Below are positions 16,121 through 24,644 of a DNA stretch of 64,000 nt, in pieces. Source of the DNA: Verrucomicrobiia bacterium (GTDB taxonomy: Bacteria; Verrucomicrobiota; Verrucomicrobiia; Opitutales; Cerasicoccaceae). The notes beneath the pieces are model-generated. The model was not told the origin of the DNA and ran no database searches. It saw only the letters and a program-made list of their open reading frames with translations. Location of the stretch: the NCBI GenBank assembly GCA_030432235.1, contig JAUIHT010000011.1, positions 50,023-114,022 of the forward strand, written 5' to 3'. Made by a program: the position numbers and the translations under genes. Numbering within the stretch: position 1 is the stretch's first letter; each line of letters starts with the position of its first letter.

Positions 16121-17473
16121 ATGCGCGATGTTGTGCTCATGCTGGACTCTACTTCGAACAAACCGCGTATCGTCATCGTGGGCGGTGGCTTTGGTGGTGT
16201 GGCCACGGCCAAAGCTCTCGGGGACATCGACGCCGAGATCGGCATCGTCGACAAACGTAACTACAACGTCTTTCAGCCCTTGCTTTACCAGGTGGCGACG
16301 GCCGCACTAAACCCGTCCGACATCGCCACGCCCATCCGGCGCATCTTCCGCCATCAGAAGAACGTCAACGTAGCCCTCGGGGAGGTCGAGCGTGTGGCGT
16401 TGGACGAGCAGCAGGTTTACGTCGAGGGCGAACCGGTGCACTACGACTATCTGGTGCTGGCGGCTGGCTGTAACCACGCCTACTTCGGCCATGAGGAATG
16501 GGAGGAATTCGCGCCGGGCCTGAAAACCATCGAGGATGGCTCGGAGATTCGCCGTCGCATGCTGCTGGCCTTTGAGGCTGCCGAGCTGGAGACCGACCCT
16601 GAGGCCTGCCGCTCCTGCCTGACCTTTGTCGTGGTCGGTGGCGGGCCCACCGGCTGCGAACTCGCCGGGGCGCTCTCCGAAATCGCGCACAAGTCCATCC
16701 CGGAAGACTTCCGCCACGTCGATACGACCACTGCACGCGTCATCCTCTTGGAGGGCGGCGATCGCCTATTGCCGTCCATGCCGGAAAAGTGTTCGCGGGA
16801 TGCCTTGAAGCACCTTGAGGAACTGAAAGTTGAGGTGCGCCTCAAGACCTACGCTTCGGACGTACGCAAGGACGGTGTCCAGGCTGGCGACGAGTTTATC
16901 CCGACCAAAAACATTCTTTGGGCCGCGGGCGTGGCAGCCTCGCCGTTGGGCAAGTCACTCGGGGTAGAGTTGGACAAGGCCGGGCGCGTTGTCGTCGAGC
17001 CGGACCTCTCCGTGCCCGGCCACCCCAACGTCTTCGTTATCGGGGACCAGGCTGCGGCCCAAAGCGCCAAGAACGGTCAGCCGGTGCCTGGCGTTGCTCA
17101 GGGAGCGATGCAGGGCGGGACGTACGTCGGCAGGCTCATCAGGGCGGAATTGCAGGCTAAGGAGGCCGGTCACCAGCAGCCGAATCGAAAAGCCTTCAGT
17201 TACTTCGACAAGGGTAACATGGCCACTATCGGCCGGAGCAAAGCCGTGGCGGATATTTTTGGCATCAAGATCAAGGGCTTCATTGCCTGGCTGGCCTGGG
17301 CGGGTATCCACATCCTGTTCCTGATCAACTTCCGTAACAAGGTCGCGGTTTTCATGAACTGGACTTGGACCTATCTCTTCAGCGACCGTGGCGCCCGCCT
17401 TATCCTCGGCAACAACCGTATCGACGTGAAACGCCCACCCGATATGACGCGAAAAGCCAAACCCAAAGGGTAG
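16121..17473 (+). CDS. ndh: type II NADH dehydrogenase (NDH-2)
   Basis: This 450-residue flavoprotein has two dinucleotide-binding motifs: IVIVGGGFGGVATAKAL (FAD) near the N-terminus and FVVVGGGPTGCELAGALSEI (NADH) at about residue 170. NVFVIGDQAAA is the second FAD-contacting motif. The C-terminal stretch FIAWLAWAGIHILFLINF and amphipathic neighbours form the usual membrane anchor. It oxidises NADH and reduces quinone at the inner face of the cytoplasmic membrane without pumping protons. A second in-frame ATG at 16139 is equally plausible as the start. It is separated from the NAGGN operon by a strong hairpin. Confidence 0.93.
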   Translation: MRDVVLMLDSTSNKPRIVIVGGGFGGVATAKALGDIDAEIGIVDKRNYNVFQPLLYQVATAALNPSDIATPIRRIFRHQKNVNVALGEVERVALDEQQVYVEGEPVHYDYLVLAAGCNHAYFGHEEWEEFAPGLKTIEDGSEIRRRMLLAFEAAELETDPEACRSCLTFVVVGGGPTGCELAGALSEIAHKSIPEDFRHVDTTTARVILLEGGDRLLPSMPEKCSRDALKHLEELKVEVRLKTYASDVRKDGVQAGDEFIPTKNILWAAGVAASPLGKSLGVELDKAGRVVVEPDLSVPGHPNVFVIGDQAAAQSAKNGQPVPGVAQGAMQGGTYVGRLIRAELQAKEAGHQQPNRKAFSYFDKGNMATIGRSKAVADIFGIKIKGFIAWLAWAGIHILFLINFRNKVAVFMNWTWTYLFSDRGARLILGNNRIDVKRPPDMTRKAKPKG

Positions 17474-17659
17474 GGCGGGGCAAAATCTTACGACAAGCCC
17501 CAAAGGCCCCAAGCAGCCATCCCACCCGCGTTTCTAAAATTCCTTTGCGCCTTTGAGTCCTTTCGTGAGCCCCAACCAGGCTGACGGCAAATTCTATAAC
17601 TACATTATTAGGCTTTGACGAGCGATTTAGAATCCTTCCAGAATGCTCAAACGTTGTTG

Positions 17660-18118
17660 ATGGAGCGAAACGTAAAGTTACTATCCTTACTGTCGGGAGC
17701 AGTATTTGGCCCGACTCTATTCATTATTGCTTTACTCGTCATTGGAACAAGGAGCGGCATTATTTCGTTTAGCCCTGCTCCTACTAAGGCTGATGAGGCA
17801 CAATTCCAACCTGCCGCACCTGTCTTTACCAATTCAATCCAAAGAGACTTTTATTATATTGAGACACCACAAACGCCAGTTTCAGCAGCCGACAAGAAAC
17901 GAATTCACGAAATTGTTCGCAATGCATTTGGCATATCTGGAGAAGTAGCACCACCTAAGAAGTTCGATATCGGAAAGATCCAGAGAAAAGGAAATATTGC
18001 GATTATATCTGTTTACTACCATTACTCAAGTATCGCAGCAGGGGTAGCGGTTGTACTCGTGGAATTTGATGGTGGAAATTGGCAATTCGTTAAGAAGGAG
18101 CATACATGGATATCCTAA
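17660..18118 (+). CDS. membrane-anchored hypothetical protein
   Basis: One transmembrane helix close to the N-terminus (LLSGAVFGPTLFIIALLVIG) is followed by a Pro/Ala linker. A compact alpha+beta domain then ends YYHYSSIAAGVAVVLVEFDG and WQFVKKEHTWIS, a strand layout reminiscent of NTF2-like folds; that resemblance is only a guess. ATG at 17660 is listed; an in-frame TTG at 17615 would add 15 residues. Its base composition is clearly AT-richer than the NDH-2 gene before it, and together with the next gene it forms a small compositional island. Confidence 0.65.
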   Translation: MERNVKLLSLLSGAVFGPTLFIIALLVIGTRSGIISFSPAPTKADEAQFQPAAPVFTNSIQRDFYYIETPQTPVSAADKKRIHEIVRNAFGISGEVAPPKKFDIGKIQRKGNIAIISVYYHYSSIAAGVAVVLVEFDGGNWQFVKKEHTWIS

Positions 18119-18209
18119 AATAAGGTTTTAATAATCCTAACCGATTCGGAATGGGCCACCGTTCGCCAGCCGTCCCGGCGTGCATGACCGGAGAGGCAGT
18201 CTATTCGTA

Positions 18210-18794
18210 CTAAGGAATGGCGTGGCTATAAGGCGTTTCCACCTTTGAGTTGCTAGCTAATTTTATTCTTTTGGAGGTCCATTCCTCGATTTGCAGGAAT
18301 CGCATTATAGGCGATTTCAATTCTTTAGTCTCTGTTCTCGCATAGGCTCGGAGTTCATTAATTGCTGCAAGATACTTGTCATTTATTACAAACTTGATTT
18401 CTATATTTAGTTCATCTCTTATGCAGTCCCTTAGTATTCCTAGATGATAAAATTGATTATATTCCTCTTTCCCTCCTGAATCCTTCACAACAGGAGACCA
18501 GAGCATGTAGTGCGTTTTATAGCCTTCGAATGCGACCCTTCCATAGGCGATGTCTTTCTTGAATTTGGCCACCAATCTACGACTTGAATCAGGTCTGGCA
18601 TTTTTTACATACTGTAACCCTGTTGTCAAATGGGTGACGACTTCGCAAATGAAGGCTTCTTTAGCTTCATTTCTTATGCCGATAACGTCTATCTCTCCCT
18701 GCGTCACCTTCGTGTACACATTGTAATCCACAAAGTCACATCCACAGATATGCCTAAGGTAGTCTCCGACGAGTGTTTCTCCTGGGTTTTCCAT
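18210..18794 (-). CDS. possible PD-(D/E)XK-like nuclease-fold protein
   Basis: This protein of 194 residues from ATG 18794 begins MENPGETLVGDYLRH. The order E6...D36 (GEIDVIG) then FICEVVTH (E51) is the arrangement of the PD-(D/E)XK nuclease core: an acidic residue in a first helix, D on a strand, then E-x-(K) on the next strand. The usual Lys is not present after the Glu (EVVT), so it may be a variant or an inactive fold. It is AT-rich, with many Lys/Asn codons, and orphan, with no methyltransferase or helicase beside it. An upstream in-frame start at 18890 adds unconvincing sequence. It is probably horizontally acquired. Confidence 0.6.
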   Translation of the reverse strand: MENPGETLVGDYLRHICGCDFVDYNVYTKVTQGEIDVIGIRNEAKEAFICEVVTHLTTGLQYVKNARPDSSRRLVAKFKKDIAYGRVAFEGYKTHYMLWSPVVKDSGGKEEYNQFYHLGILRDCIRDELNIEIKFVINDKYLAAINELRAYARTETKELKSPIMRFLQIEEWTSKRIKLASNSKVETPYSHAIP

Positions 18795-19178
18795 ATATAT
18801 CCTTGTCAGTAAATGATAGCCATATATCGGTAATCTATCCTGCTGTGCATGAGTCTTGCGAGGCAATCGAAAATCATGGCGTAGCGACACACACGGATAG
18901 GACTACCTGTGACGCGCAAATGGAAGCTTGGCATCGCTCCGGGAAGCGTTGTGCGGGGGATGGCGGCCGGTGGTGTCGCTCGTGAACTCGCTCAACCCAC
19001 GGCTAATGGCTGGATGCCTCTCCGTGGTATAGGCGTGGCTCATGTAAATCCAGGCGGTGATGTGGAGCTGATTGTCGTCGCCGAGGTCGCGGATGGCTTC
19101 GGCTTTGGCGAGCAGGTTTTCGTCACCGCTGGCGATTCGGTTTGCCAAAACCTGGCAGGCCGGTGGTAAACTACGCGC
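18795..19178. other. 384-bp region without a convincing gene
   Basis: This stretch lies between the AT-rich nuclease-like gene and the acyltransferase gene. It returns to GC-rich sequence at about 18.9 kb. It contains overlapping open frames on both strands, of which the minus-strand one (18903-19208) has the more protein-like composition. It may be a decayed gene at the edge of the small insert. No repeat or RNA gene was seen. Confidence 0.4.
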
Positions 19179-19208
19179 TTGGCCGAAAATCCAACATTGC
19201 TTGATCAT
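18903..19208 (-). CDS. doubtful 101-aa hypothetical protein
   Basis: Its central part (ACQVLANRIASGDENLLAKA, then AIRDLGDDNQLHITAWIYM) has helix-like, plausible protein composition. The last 30 residues are basic and low in structure. It starts 30 bp inside the divergent acyltransferase frame (TTG 19179). A plus-strand frame occupies the same bases, so this may be a remnant or not coding. Confidence 0.25.
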   Translation of the reverse strand: MIKQCWIFGQARSLPPACQVLANRIASGDENLLAKAEAIRDLGDDNQLHITAWIYMSHAYTTERHPAISRGLSEFTSDTTGRHPPHNASRSDAKLPFARHR

Positions 19209-20507
19209 CCGGCGCGTGCCACCGATAAGCCGCCGTCGTCCGCGTGGTACGCCATGGACAACGCGGGCAAGGTTTTTGCGTCGCTGAACTCATGGCGGAT
19301 GCAGTCGACTTTTCGGGTCTCGGGTACGCTGCGGCAGCCGGTCAATCTGGAAAAGCTGGAGGCCGCCCTGCAAAAGACACTGCCGCGTTTTCCGCTCTTC
19401 CGCGCGCGGCTCAAGCCGGGGTTTTTCTGGTACTACTTCGAGCCCAGTGACAAGCCGCCGGCTATCCTGCCGGACTCCCGCTTCCCGCTCGGGGAGAGCT
19501 TCTCGGCCATGGGGCGTGGCTATCCTTGGCACATCCGGGTTTACCACCGCACGGTTGCGCTGGACTGCGCCCACGCGCTGACAGATGGCTTCGGCGCGCT
19601 GACTTTTCTCAACACCTTGCTGGCCGAGTATCTGGACTACCGGGGGCCGCGTGCCCGCGAGCAGGGCCTGCTGGACGTCTCCGAGGCACCGTTGCCCGAG
19701 GAGCTGGAAAACGACTTTCCGCGCCACTACACGCCTGGCTTGCCCAAGGTGCCGCATCCCGAGCCCGCCGCCCGGCTGCCGCTGACGCAGGAGTCCGCCG
19801 GGGTGCGCCACGTGACGCGGGGGCTGGTCCCGGCGGCGGCGCTCAAGCAACAGGCCAAGGCAGCCGGGGTTAGCGTCGGCGAGTACCTCAACGCCGCGTA
19901 CCTGGAGGCCTTGCAGGGCTGCGTGCTGGGGGAGGGCGGCGAGGCATTGGTCCGACCCGGAGGCCCGCTGCGCATCGATGTGCCGGTGAACCTGCGTGCG
20001 GTTTTTCCGTCCAAAAGCCTGCGGAATTTTTTCCTCACCGTTTTTATCGAAATCGATCCCCGGCTGGGCGCGTGGACCTTTGAGGAAATCCTCGAGTCGG
20101 TGCATCACCAGATGCGGCTGAAGCGCAGCCCGAGGCTTTACCGGCAAATCATATCGCGCAACGTCGGGTCGGAGCGCAACCCCTTCCTGCGGCACATGCC
20201 GCTGCTCCTGAAAAACGCGCTCATGCCCTGGATATTCCGCAAGTGGAACCTACGCTGGTCCACCAGCGGGCTGTCCAACCTCGGGCTGCTGACGCTGCCA
20301 CCGGAGATGGCTGCGCACATCGACCGCTTCGACGTGCTGCCGACGCACCCGGCTTCGCGCGGCCTCAGTTGCGCTGCCATCGCCTTCGGCGACCGCGTCA
20401 GCGTCTGCTTCAACCGCACCGTGCGCGAGCCCACCGTCGAGCGGCTTTTCTTTCGCGCGTTGCAAGCCCGAGGCATCCCCGTCACCGTGGAATCAAACGA
20501 AGTGTAA
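19179..20507 (+). CDS. alcohol acetyltransferase-like (CoA-dependent acyltransferase fold)
   Basis: This protein of about 442 residues has the condensation/acyltransferase fold. WYAMDNAGKVFASL near the N-terminus is typical of bacterial AATase-like proteins. The catalytic-type motif HxxxDG appears as AHALTDGFGALTFLNTL. The start is a TTG at 19179; no better upstream ATG is available, and moving downstream to the ATG at 19254 would lose the conserved WYA. Two bases separate it from a zinc-ribbon membrane protein of the DUF6320 type, a pairing also seen in Firmicutes and Bacteroidetes. The substrate is unknown; acyl transfer to a membrane or wall component is an inference. Confidence 0.82.
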   Translation: MAENPTLLDHPARATDKPPSSAWYAMDNAGKVFASLNSWRMQSTFRVSGTLRQPVNLEKLEAALQKTLPRFPLFRARLKPGFFWYYFEPSDKPPAILPDSRFPLGESFSAMGRGYPWHIRVYHRTVALDCAHALTDGFGALTFLNTLLAEYLDYRGPRAREQGLLDVSEAPLPEELENDFPRHYTPGLPKVPHPEPAARLPLTQESAGVRHVTRGLVPAAALKQQAKAAGVSVGEYLNAAYLEALQGCVLGEGGEALVRPGGPLRIDVPVNLRAVFPSKSLRNFFLTVFIEIDPRLGAWTFEEILESVHHQMRLKRSPRLYRQIISRNVGSERNPFLRHMPLLLKNALMPWIFRKWNLRWSTSGLSNLGLLTLPPEMAAHIDRFDVLPTHPASRGLSCAAIAFGDRVSVCFNRTVREPTVERLFFRALQARGIPVTVESNEV

Positions 20508-20509
20508 GC

Positions 20510-21217
20510 ATGGCCTACTGTCCTGAATGCGGCATCGAAGTCTCCACCCCGCGCGCGGATTGCCCACTGTGTGGGGCGGCGTTGCAGGACCAACCCGTGG
20601 ACGCCGCCACGCCGTTCCCGGTCACCGTGCAGCGGACCCGGCACGAGCCATACCGCTGGGTGGACATCCGCCGGATTCTTTTCACCGGGCTTAGTCTGCT
20701 GCCGACCCTCGGCATCGTCAGCGTGCTGGCGGTCAACCTCCTGCAGAACGGCTCGGTCCACTGGGCGCGCTATGCGGTGCTCTCGCTCGTGACCGGGTGG
20801 GCCGTGCTCGCGCTGGCCCTGTATCAGTTTCGTCGTCCGCTCAAGCTTGTCTGGGCAAGCGCCGGCGTGTTGGCGGTGTTTTGCTTTCTACTCGCTCTAT
20901 TTAACGGCGGCCAGTGCTGGTGGCTCACGCTGGCTCTGCCCATTCTGTTGACGGTGGCGGTGCTTTTTCACTGGGTGTGGCGGTGCACTTACGTGCGCCG
21001 GGTACATTGGGCTCTGGGCAGCGCCGTTATCCTCGCCGCGGTGATGGCGCTGTGCCTCGCGCTGGAGTTCATTATCGCGCTCAACCTAGACCAGGACCTC
21101 GCCCCGACTTGGTCCGGCATCGTCTGCCTTGTCCTCGCGCCTCCGAGCCTGTTCCTGCTGTATGTTCGCTACCGTCTGTCGAAAAAGGTAGACCTCGGGA
21201 AGCTGTTTCACCGATAG
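20510..21217 (+). CDS. DUF6320-type zinc-ribbon membrane protein
   Basis: This 235-residue protein begins with a double CxxC zinc ribbon (YCPECGIEVSTPRADCPLCG). After a short linker come about six hydrophobic segments (for example ILFTGLSLLPTLGIVSVLAV, WWLTLALPILLTVAVLFHWV and LGSAVILAAVMALCLALEF), so the ribbon is probably cytosolic and the rest membrane-embedded. ATG at 20510 follows the acyltransferase stop by two bases, giving clear translational coupling. The pair is likely a functional unit; the biochemical role is unknown. Confidence 0.85.
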   Translation: MAYCPECGIEVSTPRADCPLCGAALQDQPVDAATPFPVTVQRTRHEPYRWVDIRRILFTGLSLLPTLGIVSVLAVNLLQNGSVHWARYAVLSLVTGWAVLALALYQFRRPLKLVWASAGVLAVFCFLLALFNGGQCWWLTLALPILLTVAVLFHWVWRCTYVRRVHWALGSAVILAAVMALCLALEFIIALNLDQDLAPTWSGIVCLVLAPPSLFLLYVRYRLSKKVDLGKLFHR

Positions 21218-21277
21218 CCAGTCAGGCAAACAAGGGGTTGAACTCTCTGGAGGCCTGCCCGTAGGGTGGGGCGCTTG

Positions 21278-22876
21278 ATGAGTTTGCCTCCCCTAACTCG
21301 CAGGTATGCTGTGTGGCTGTTTCTCGGCCTCGCCTTGCTGCTATGGGGTTGCAGGCCGGACAACGCGCGACCGCTGGAGACGCTGGTCATCGCGCAGGGA
21401 GCCGAGCCGAAGTCGCTGGATCCGCATGTGGCGACGTCGCTGAACGACTTCCGTATCTTGGAAAACGTCTACGAGGGCCTGGTGCGGTTCAAGCCGGGCA
21501 GCATGGAAATCGAACCCTGGCTGGCCGAGCGTTGGGAGGTGTCCGGAGACGGCAAGGCTTACACGTTTTATCTGAAGGAGGGCGTGCGCTTCCACGACGG
21601 CAGCCCCTTCGACGCCGAGGCGGTGAAGTACACCTTCGAGCGGCTGCTCGACTCCGAGCATCCTGAGCACGATACTGGGCCCTTTCCGCTGGCCTTCTTT
21701 TTCAGCCAAGTGGAATCCATCGAAGTTATCGACACACACACGGTGCGCTTCCAGTTGAAAGAGCCCTTTGCGCCTTTTTTGGCCAATCTGGCGTACCCGA
21801 CCGGCTACATCGTTTCCCCCGATGCGGTACGGCTGCTGCGCGGCGGCTATGGCCGGAAGCCCAGCGGCACCGGGCCCTTCCACGTCACCGACTGGCAGAG
21901 CAACCGCTTCGTGCGCCTGGAGCGCTTCGACGACTATTGGGGCGAGCGTCCCGAACTGGCGCAGGTATATTTCCAGACCGTGACCGACGAAAACGCGCGT
22001 CTGACCGAGCTGCTCTCCGGCAGCGCCGATCTCATCGTGGAGGTCGCCCCGGACCTTATCCAGTACTTCCGCGACGACCCGGCCTATCGTGTCTACGAGG
22101 AGTCCGGTCCACACCTGTGGTTCCTCATCTTTAATCTCCGCTCTCCCGTGCTGGAGGACGTGCGCGTGCGGCAGGCCATCAACTACGCCATTGACAAGCA
22201 GGGCATCGCCGAGGAGTTCTTGCAAGGCACGGCCACCGTGGCCGCCGGACCGGTCCCGCGTGCTTTCGGTTGGGCTTACAACGACGACATCCAGCCCTAT
22301 CCCTACGACCCGGACGAGGCCCGCACGCTGATTCAAGAGGCCGGGGCGGAGGGCGCAACGCTGACGTTTTATGCCACCGAAAGTGGCTCCGGGATGCTCG
22401 ACCCCAAGGGCATGGCCCAGGCTATCCAGGCCGATCTCGCCGCCGTGGGCCTGGACGTGGTCATCGAAACCTACGAGTGGAATACATTTCTTTCCAAGGT
22501 CAACGGCGGCCTCGAGGGGCAGGCCGACATGGCCGAGATGGCCTGGATGACGAATGACCCCGACACGCTGCCTTTCCTCACGTTGCGTTCGCAGGCCTGG
22601 CCGGAGGAAGGCGGGTTTAACTCCGGCTACTACGCCAACGAGCAGGTCGACCAGTGGCTGGAGCAGGCCCGCCGTGAAACGGATTTGCAGCAGAGGGCCG
22701 CTCTCTATCGCAAAGTGCAGCAGGTGGTTCACGAGGAAGCCCCCTGGGCCGTCATCGCGAGCTGGCGGCAGAACGCCGTTTCCAACGACCGCGTGCACGG
22801 GCTGCGCCTGGAGCCGTCGTTCCTCTTTCGCCTCGACGGTGTGAGTGTCGGCGACGGAAAGGAGGCTGCCGAATGA
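21278..22876 (+). CDS. ABC transporter substrate-binding lipoprotein, family 5 (peptide type)
   Basis: This protein of about 532 residues has a lipoprotein signal ending in LLLWGC (acylated Cys25). It is of the family 5 extracellular solute-binding type: GAEPKSLDPHVATSLNDFRI, then VYEGLVRFKPG, YTFYLKEGVRFHDGSPFDAE and VRQAINYAIDKQGI, all in the standard order for DppA/OppA-like receptors. ATG at 21278 is preferred over the in-frame GTG at 21266. It captures peptides or other oligomeric solutes outside the membrane and passes them to the two permeases downstream, the first of which overlaps this gene by 4 bp. Confidence 0.93.
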   Translation: MSLPPLTRRYAVWLFLGLALLLWGCRPDNARPLETLVIAQGAEPKSLDPHVATSLNDFRILENVYEGLVRFKPGSMEIEPWLAERWEVSGDGKAYTFYLKEGVRFHDGSPFDAEAVKYTFERLLDSEHPEHDTGPFPLAFFFSQVESIEVIDTHTVRFQLKEPFAPFLANLAYPTGYIVSPDAVRLLRGGYGRKPSGTGPFHVTDWQSNRFVRLERFDDYWGERPELAQVYFQTVTDENARLTELLSGSADLIVEVAPDLIQYFRDDPAYRVYEESGPHLWFLIFNLRSPVLEDVRVRQAINYAIDKQGIAEEFLQGTATVAAGPVPRAFGWAYNDDIQPYPYDPDEARTLIQEAGAEGATLTFYATESGSGMLDPKGMAQAIQADLAAVGLDVVIETYEWNTFLSKVNGGLEGQADMAEMAWMTNDPDTLPFLTLRSQAWPEEGGFNSGYYANEQVDQWLEQARRETDLQQRAALYRKVQQVVHEEAPWAVIASWRQNAVSNDRVHGLRLEPSFLFRLDGVSVGDGKEAAE

Positions 22877-23820
22877 CCGCCTACATTTTCAAGCGCCTGC
22901 TCTACATGGTCCCCGTGCTTCTGGCGGTGACGTTTATCCTCTTCGTTCTGATGAAGCTGGTGCCGGGGGACGCCGCCGAGGCTATGCTCGGGCCCTACGC
23001 GACGCCGGAAAACGTGGAGCGGCTGCGCGAGGATATGCAGCTCGACCAGCCGTTCTTTGTGCAGTACTTTGGCTGGCTTGGGGACATCGTACGGGGCGAC
23101 CTCGGCACGGCCTACAGCCTTGACCGGCCCGTGCGTGACGAGGTGCTGGAGCGCTTCGGCGCGACGCTTGTTCTGGCTGGTGGTGCGTTTCTGGTTTGCT
23201 GTCTACTGGGCCTCGGGGCAGGCTTCTTCCTGGCCGCGCGCGAACACGGCACTGGCGCCAAGGTGGTCACGCTCATGACGCTGGCGGGGATTTCGCTGCC
23301 GTCGTTCTGGCTGGGGTTGCTTTTCATTTTGCTCTTCGCGGTGGAGCTGCATTGGCTGCCGGCGGGCGGCATGTACTCGCTCTTTGGTGGCGAGACACTG
23401 GGCGACCTCCTGCGGCATCTGGTGTTGCCCTCGCTGGCGCTGGGGCTGGTCGCGGCGGCGGTGACGGCTCGTCTGATGCGCACGCAGATGCTCGAAGTGC
23501 TCAGCCAGGGCTATATCCGTACGGCACGGGCCAAGGGGCTCAGAGAAGCCAAGGTTCTGGGCAAGCACGCGTTTATCAACGGCTTCATCGCTGTCATTCC
23601 GGTGCTGGGCCTCCAGGCCGGCTACGTGCTGGGAGGCGCGGTTTACATCGAAACGATTTTTCAGTGGCCGGGCATCGGCCGCATGCTGGTGCAGGCCATT
23701 CAGGCGCGCGACCTCCTGCTGGTGCAGGGCGGCGTGCTGCTGGTCGGTGTGTCATATTTGTTTATCAACCTCCTCGCGGACGTGCTCCAGCACGCACTGG
23801 ACCCGCGCCTCAAGCAATGA
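22873..23820 (+). CDS. ABC transporter permease, DppB type
   Basis: This 315-residue integral membrane protein begins MTAYIFKRLLYMVPVLLAVTF, the standard start of DppB/OppB permeases. It has the periplasmic segment with DQPFFVQYFGWLGDIVRGDLG and the cytoplasmic EAA loop (YIRTARAKGLREAKVLGKHA) that docks on the ATPase. It overlaps the receptor gene by 4 bp and has a clear Shine-Dalgarno sequence GGAGG at 22861-22865, unlike most genes here. The DppC partner follows with another 4-bp overlap. Confidence 0.95.
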   Translation: MTAYIFKRLLYMVPVLLAVTFILFVLMKLVPGDAAEAMLGPYATPENVERLREDMQLDQPFFVQYFGWLGDIVRGDLGTAYSLDRPVRDEVLERFGATLVLAGGAFLVCCLLGLGAGFFLAAREHGTGAKVVTLMTLAGISLPSFWLGLLFILLFAVELHWLPAGGMYSLFGGETLGDLLRHLVLPSLALGLVAAAVTARLMRTQMLEVLSQGYIRTARAKGLREAKVLGKHAFINGFIAVIPVLGLQAGYVLGGAVYIETIFQWPGIGRMLVQAIQARDLLLVQGGVLLVGVSYLFINLLADVLQHALDPRLKQ

Positions 23821-24632
23821 AGCGGCTGGGTTGGTTCAGAGGAAGCTTCGTGATGCTGGCGGCCTTGCTGGCGGGCTTGAGCCTGCTCGCGCCGTTGCTG
23901 CCGCTGGCGAACCCCGACGCGGTCAACCTCTCGCAGCGCCTGCTCCCGCCGTTAGCGGAGGGTCACTTGCTCGGCACGGATACGCTGGGCCGCGACATCC
24001 TTGCGCGATTGCTTTCCGGCACGCGACTGAGCCTCGCCGTGGCTCTGGCGGCGGCGGCGGTTTCCGCCTTCTTCGGGACGACTATCGGCGCGTTGGCGGG
24101 TTACCTGGGCGGACTTTGGGATAACGTGCTCATGCGCGGCATCGACCTGCTAATGGCCTTCCCGTATCTCATCTTCGCGCTGGCACTCGTGGCTGTGCTT
24201 GGTCCGGGCCTGGACAACGCCCTCATCGCCATCTCCGTGGTCAACATCCCGTTCTTTGCGCGAACGGTGCGCGGGGTGGCAGTGGGCCTGGCGCGACGGC
24301 AGTTCGTCGAAGCGGGCAGGGTGCTGGGCGGTTCGCACTTGCGGATGCTTTTCCGGCATCTGCTGCCCAATCTCATCCCGACCGTTACCGTGGCGGCCAC
24401 GACCACCTTTGGCTGGATGCTGCTGGAAACAGCCGGCCTGAGCTTCCTCGGTCTCGGGGCGCAGCCACCGCAGGCCGATCTTGGCTCCATGCTGGCTGAC
24501 GGACGCAAGCTCATGCTGGTGCACCCGCATGTGGCCCTGCTGCCTGGTCTGGTGATTTTTATACTCGCCGCCGGTATTAACCTCTTCGGTGACGCCCTGC
24601 GGGATTGGCTCGACCCGACGCGGAAAGATTGA
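23817..24632 (+). CDS. ABC transporter permease, DppC type
   Basis: This 271-residue integral membrane protein has the DppC family pattern: HLLGTDTLGRDILARLLSG near the N-terminus, FFGTTIGALAGYLGG, the EAA loop (QFVEAGRVLGGSHLRMLFRH) and WMLLETAGLSFLGLGAQPP. The ATG at 23817 overlaps the dppB-like stop by 4 bp. The longer open frame extending back to 23196 reads through dppB in another frame and was discarded. No ATPase genes (DppD/DppF) follow; the next gene is a pseudouridine synthase, so the transporter must use ATPases encoded elsewhere. Confidence 0.95.
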   Translation: MKRLGWFRGSFVMLAALLAGLSLLAPLLPLANPDAVNLSQRLLPPLAEGHLLGTDTLGRDILARLLSGTRLSLAVALAAAAVSAFFGTTIGALAGYLGGLWDNVLMRGIDLLMAFPYLIFALALVAVLGPGLDNALIAISVVNIPFFARTVRGVAVGLARRQFVEAGRVLGGSHLRMLFRHLLPNLIPTVTVAATTTFGWMLLETAGLSFLGLGAQPPQADLGSMLADGRKLMLVHPHVALLPGLVIFILAAGINLFGDALRDWLDPTRKD

Positions 24633-24644
24633 AAGATCACCCGC

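Noticed and set aside
18909..19169. Plus-strand 86-codon frame
   Set aside because: Repetitive Gly/Val composition, overlaps a more protein-like minus-strand frame, and has no motif.
21341..22798. Open frame of 485 codons opposite the substrate-binding protein
   Set aside because: It is antisense to a lipoprotein with all family blocks; no independent motif is seen.
23196..23816. N-terminal extension of the DppC-type permease
   Set aside because: These codons run inside the dppB-type gene in another frame; the coupled ATG at 23817 gives a standard permease start.
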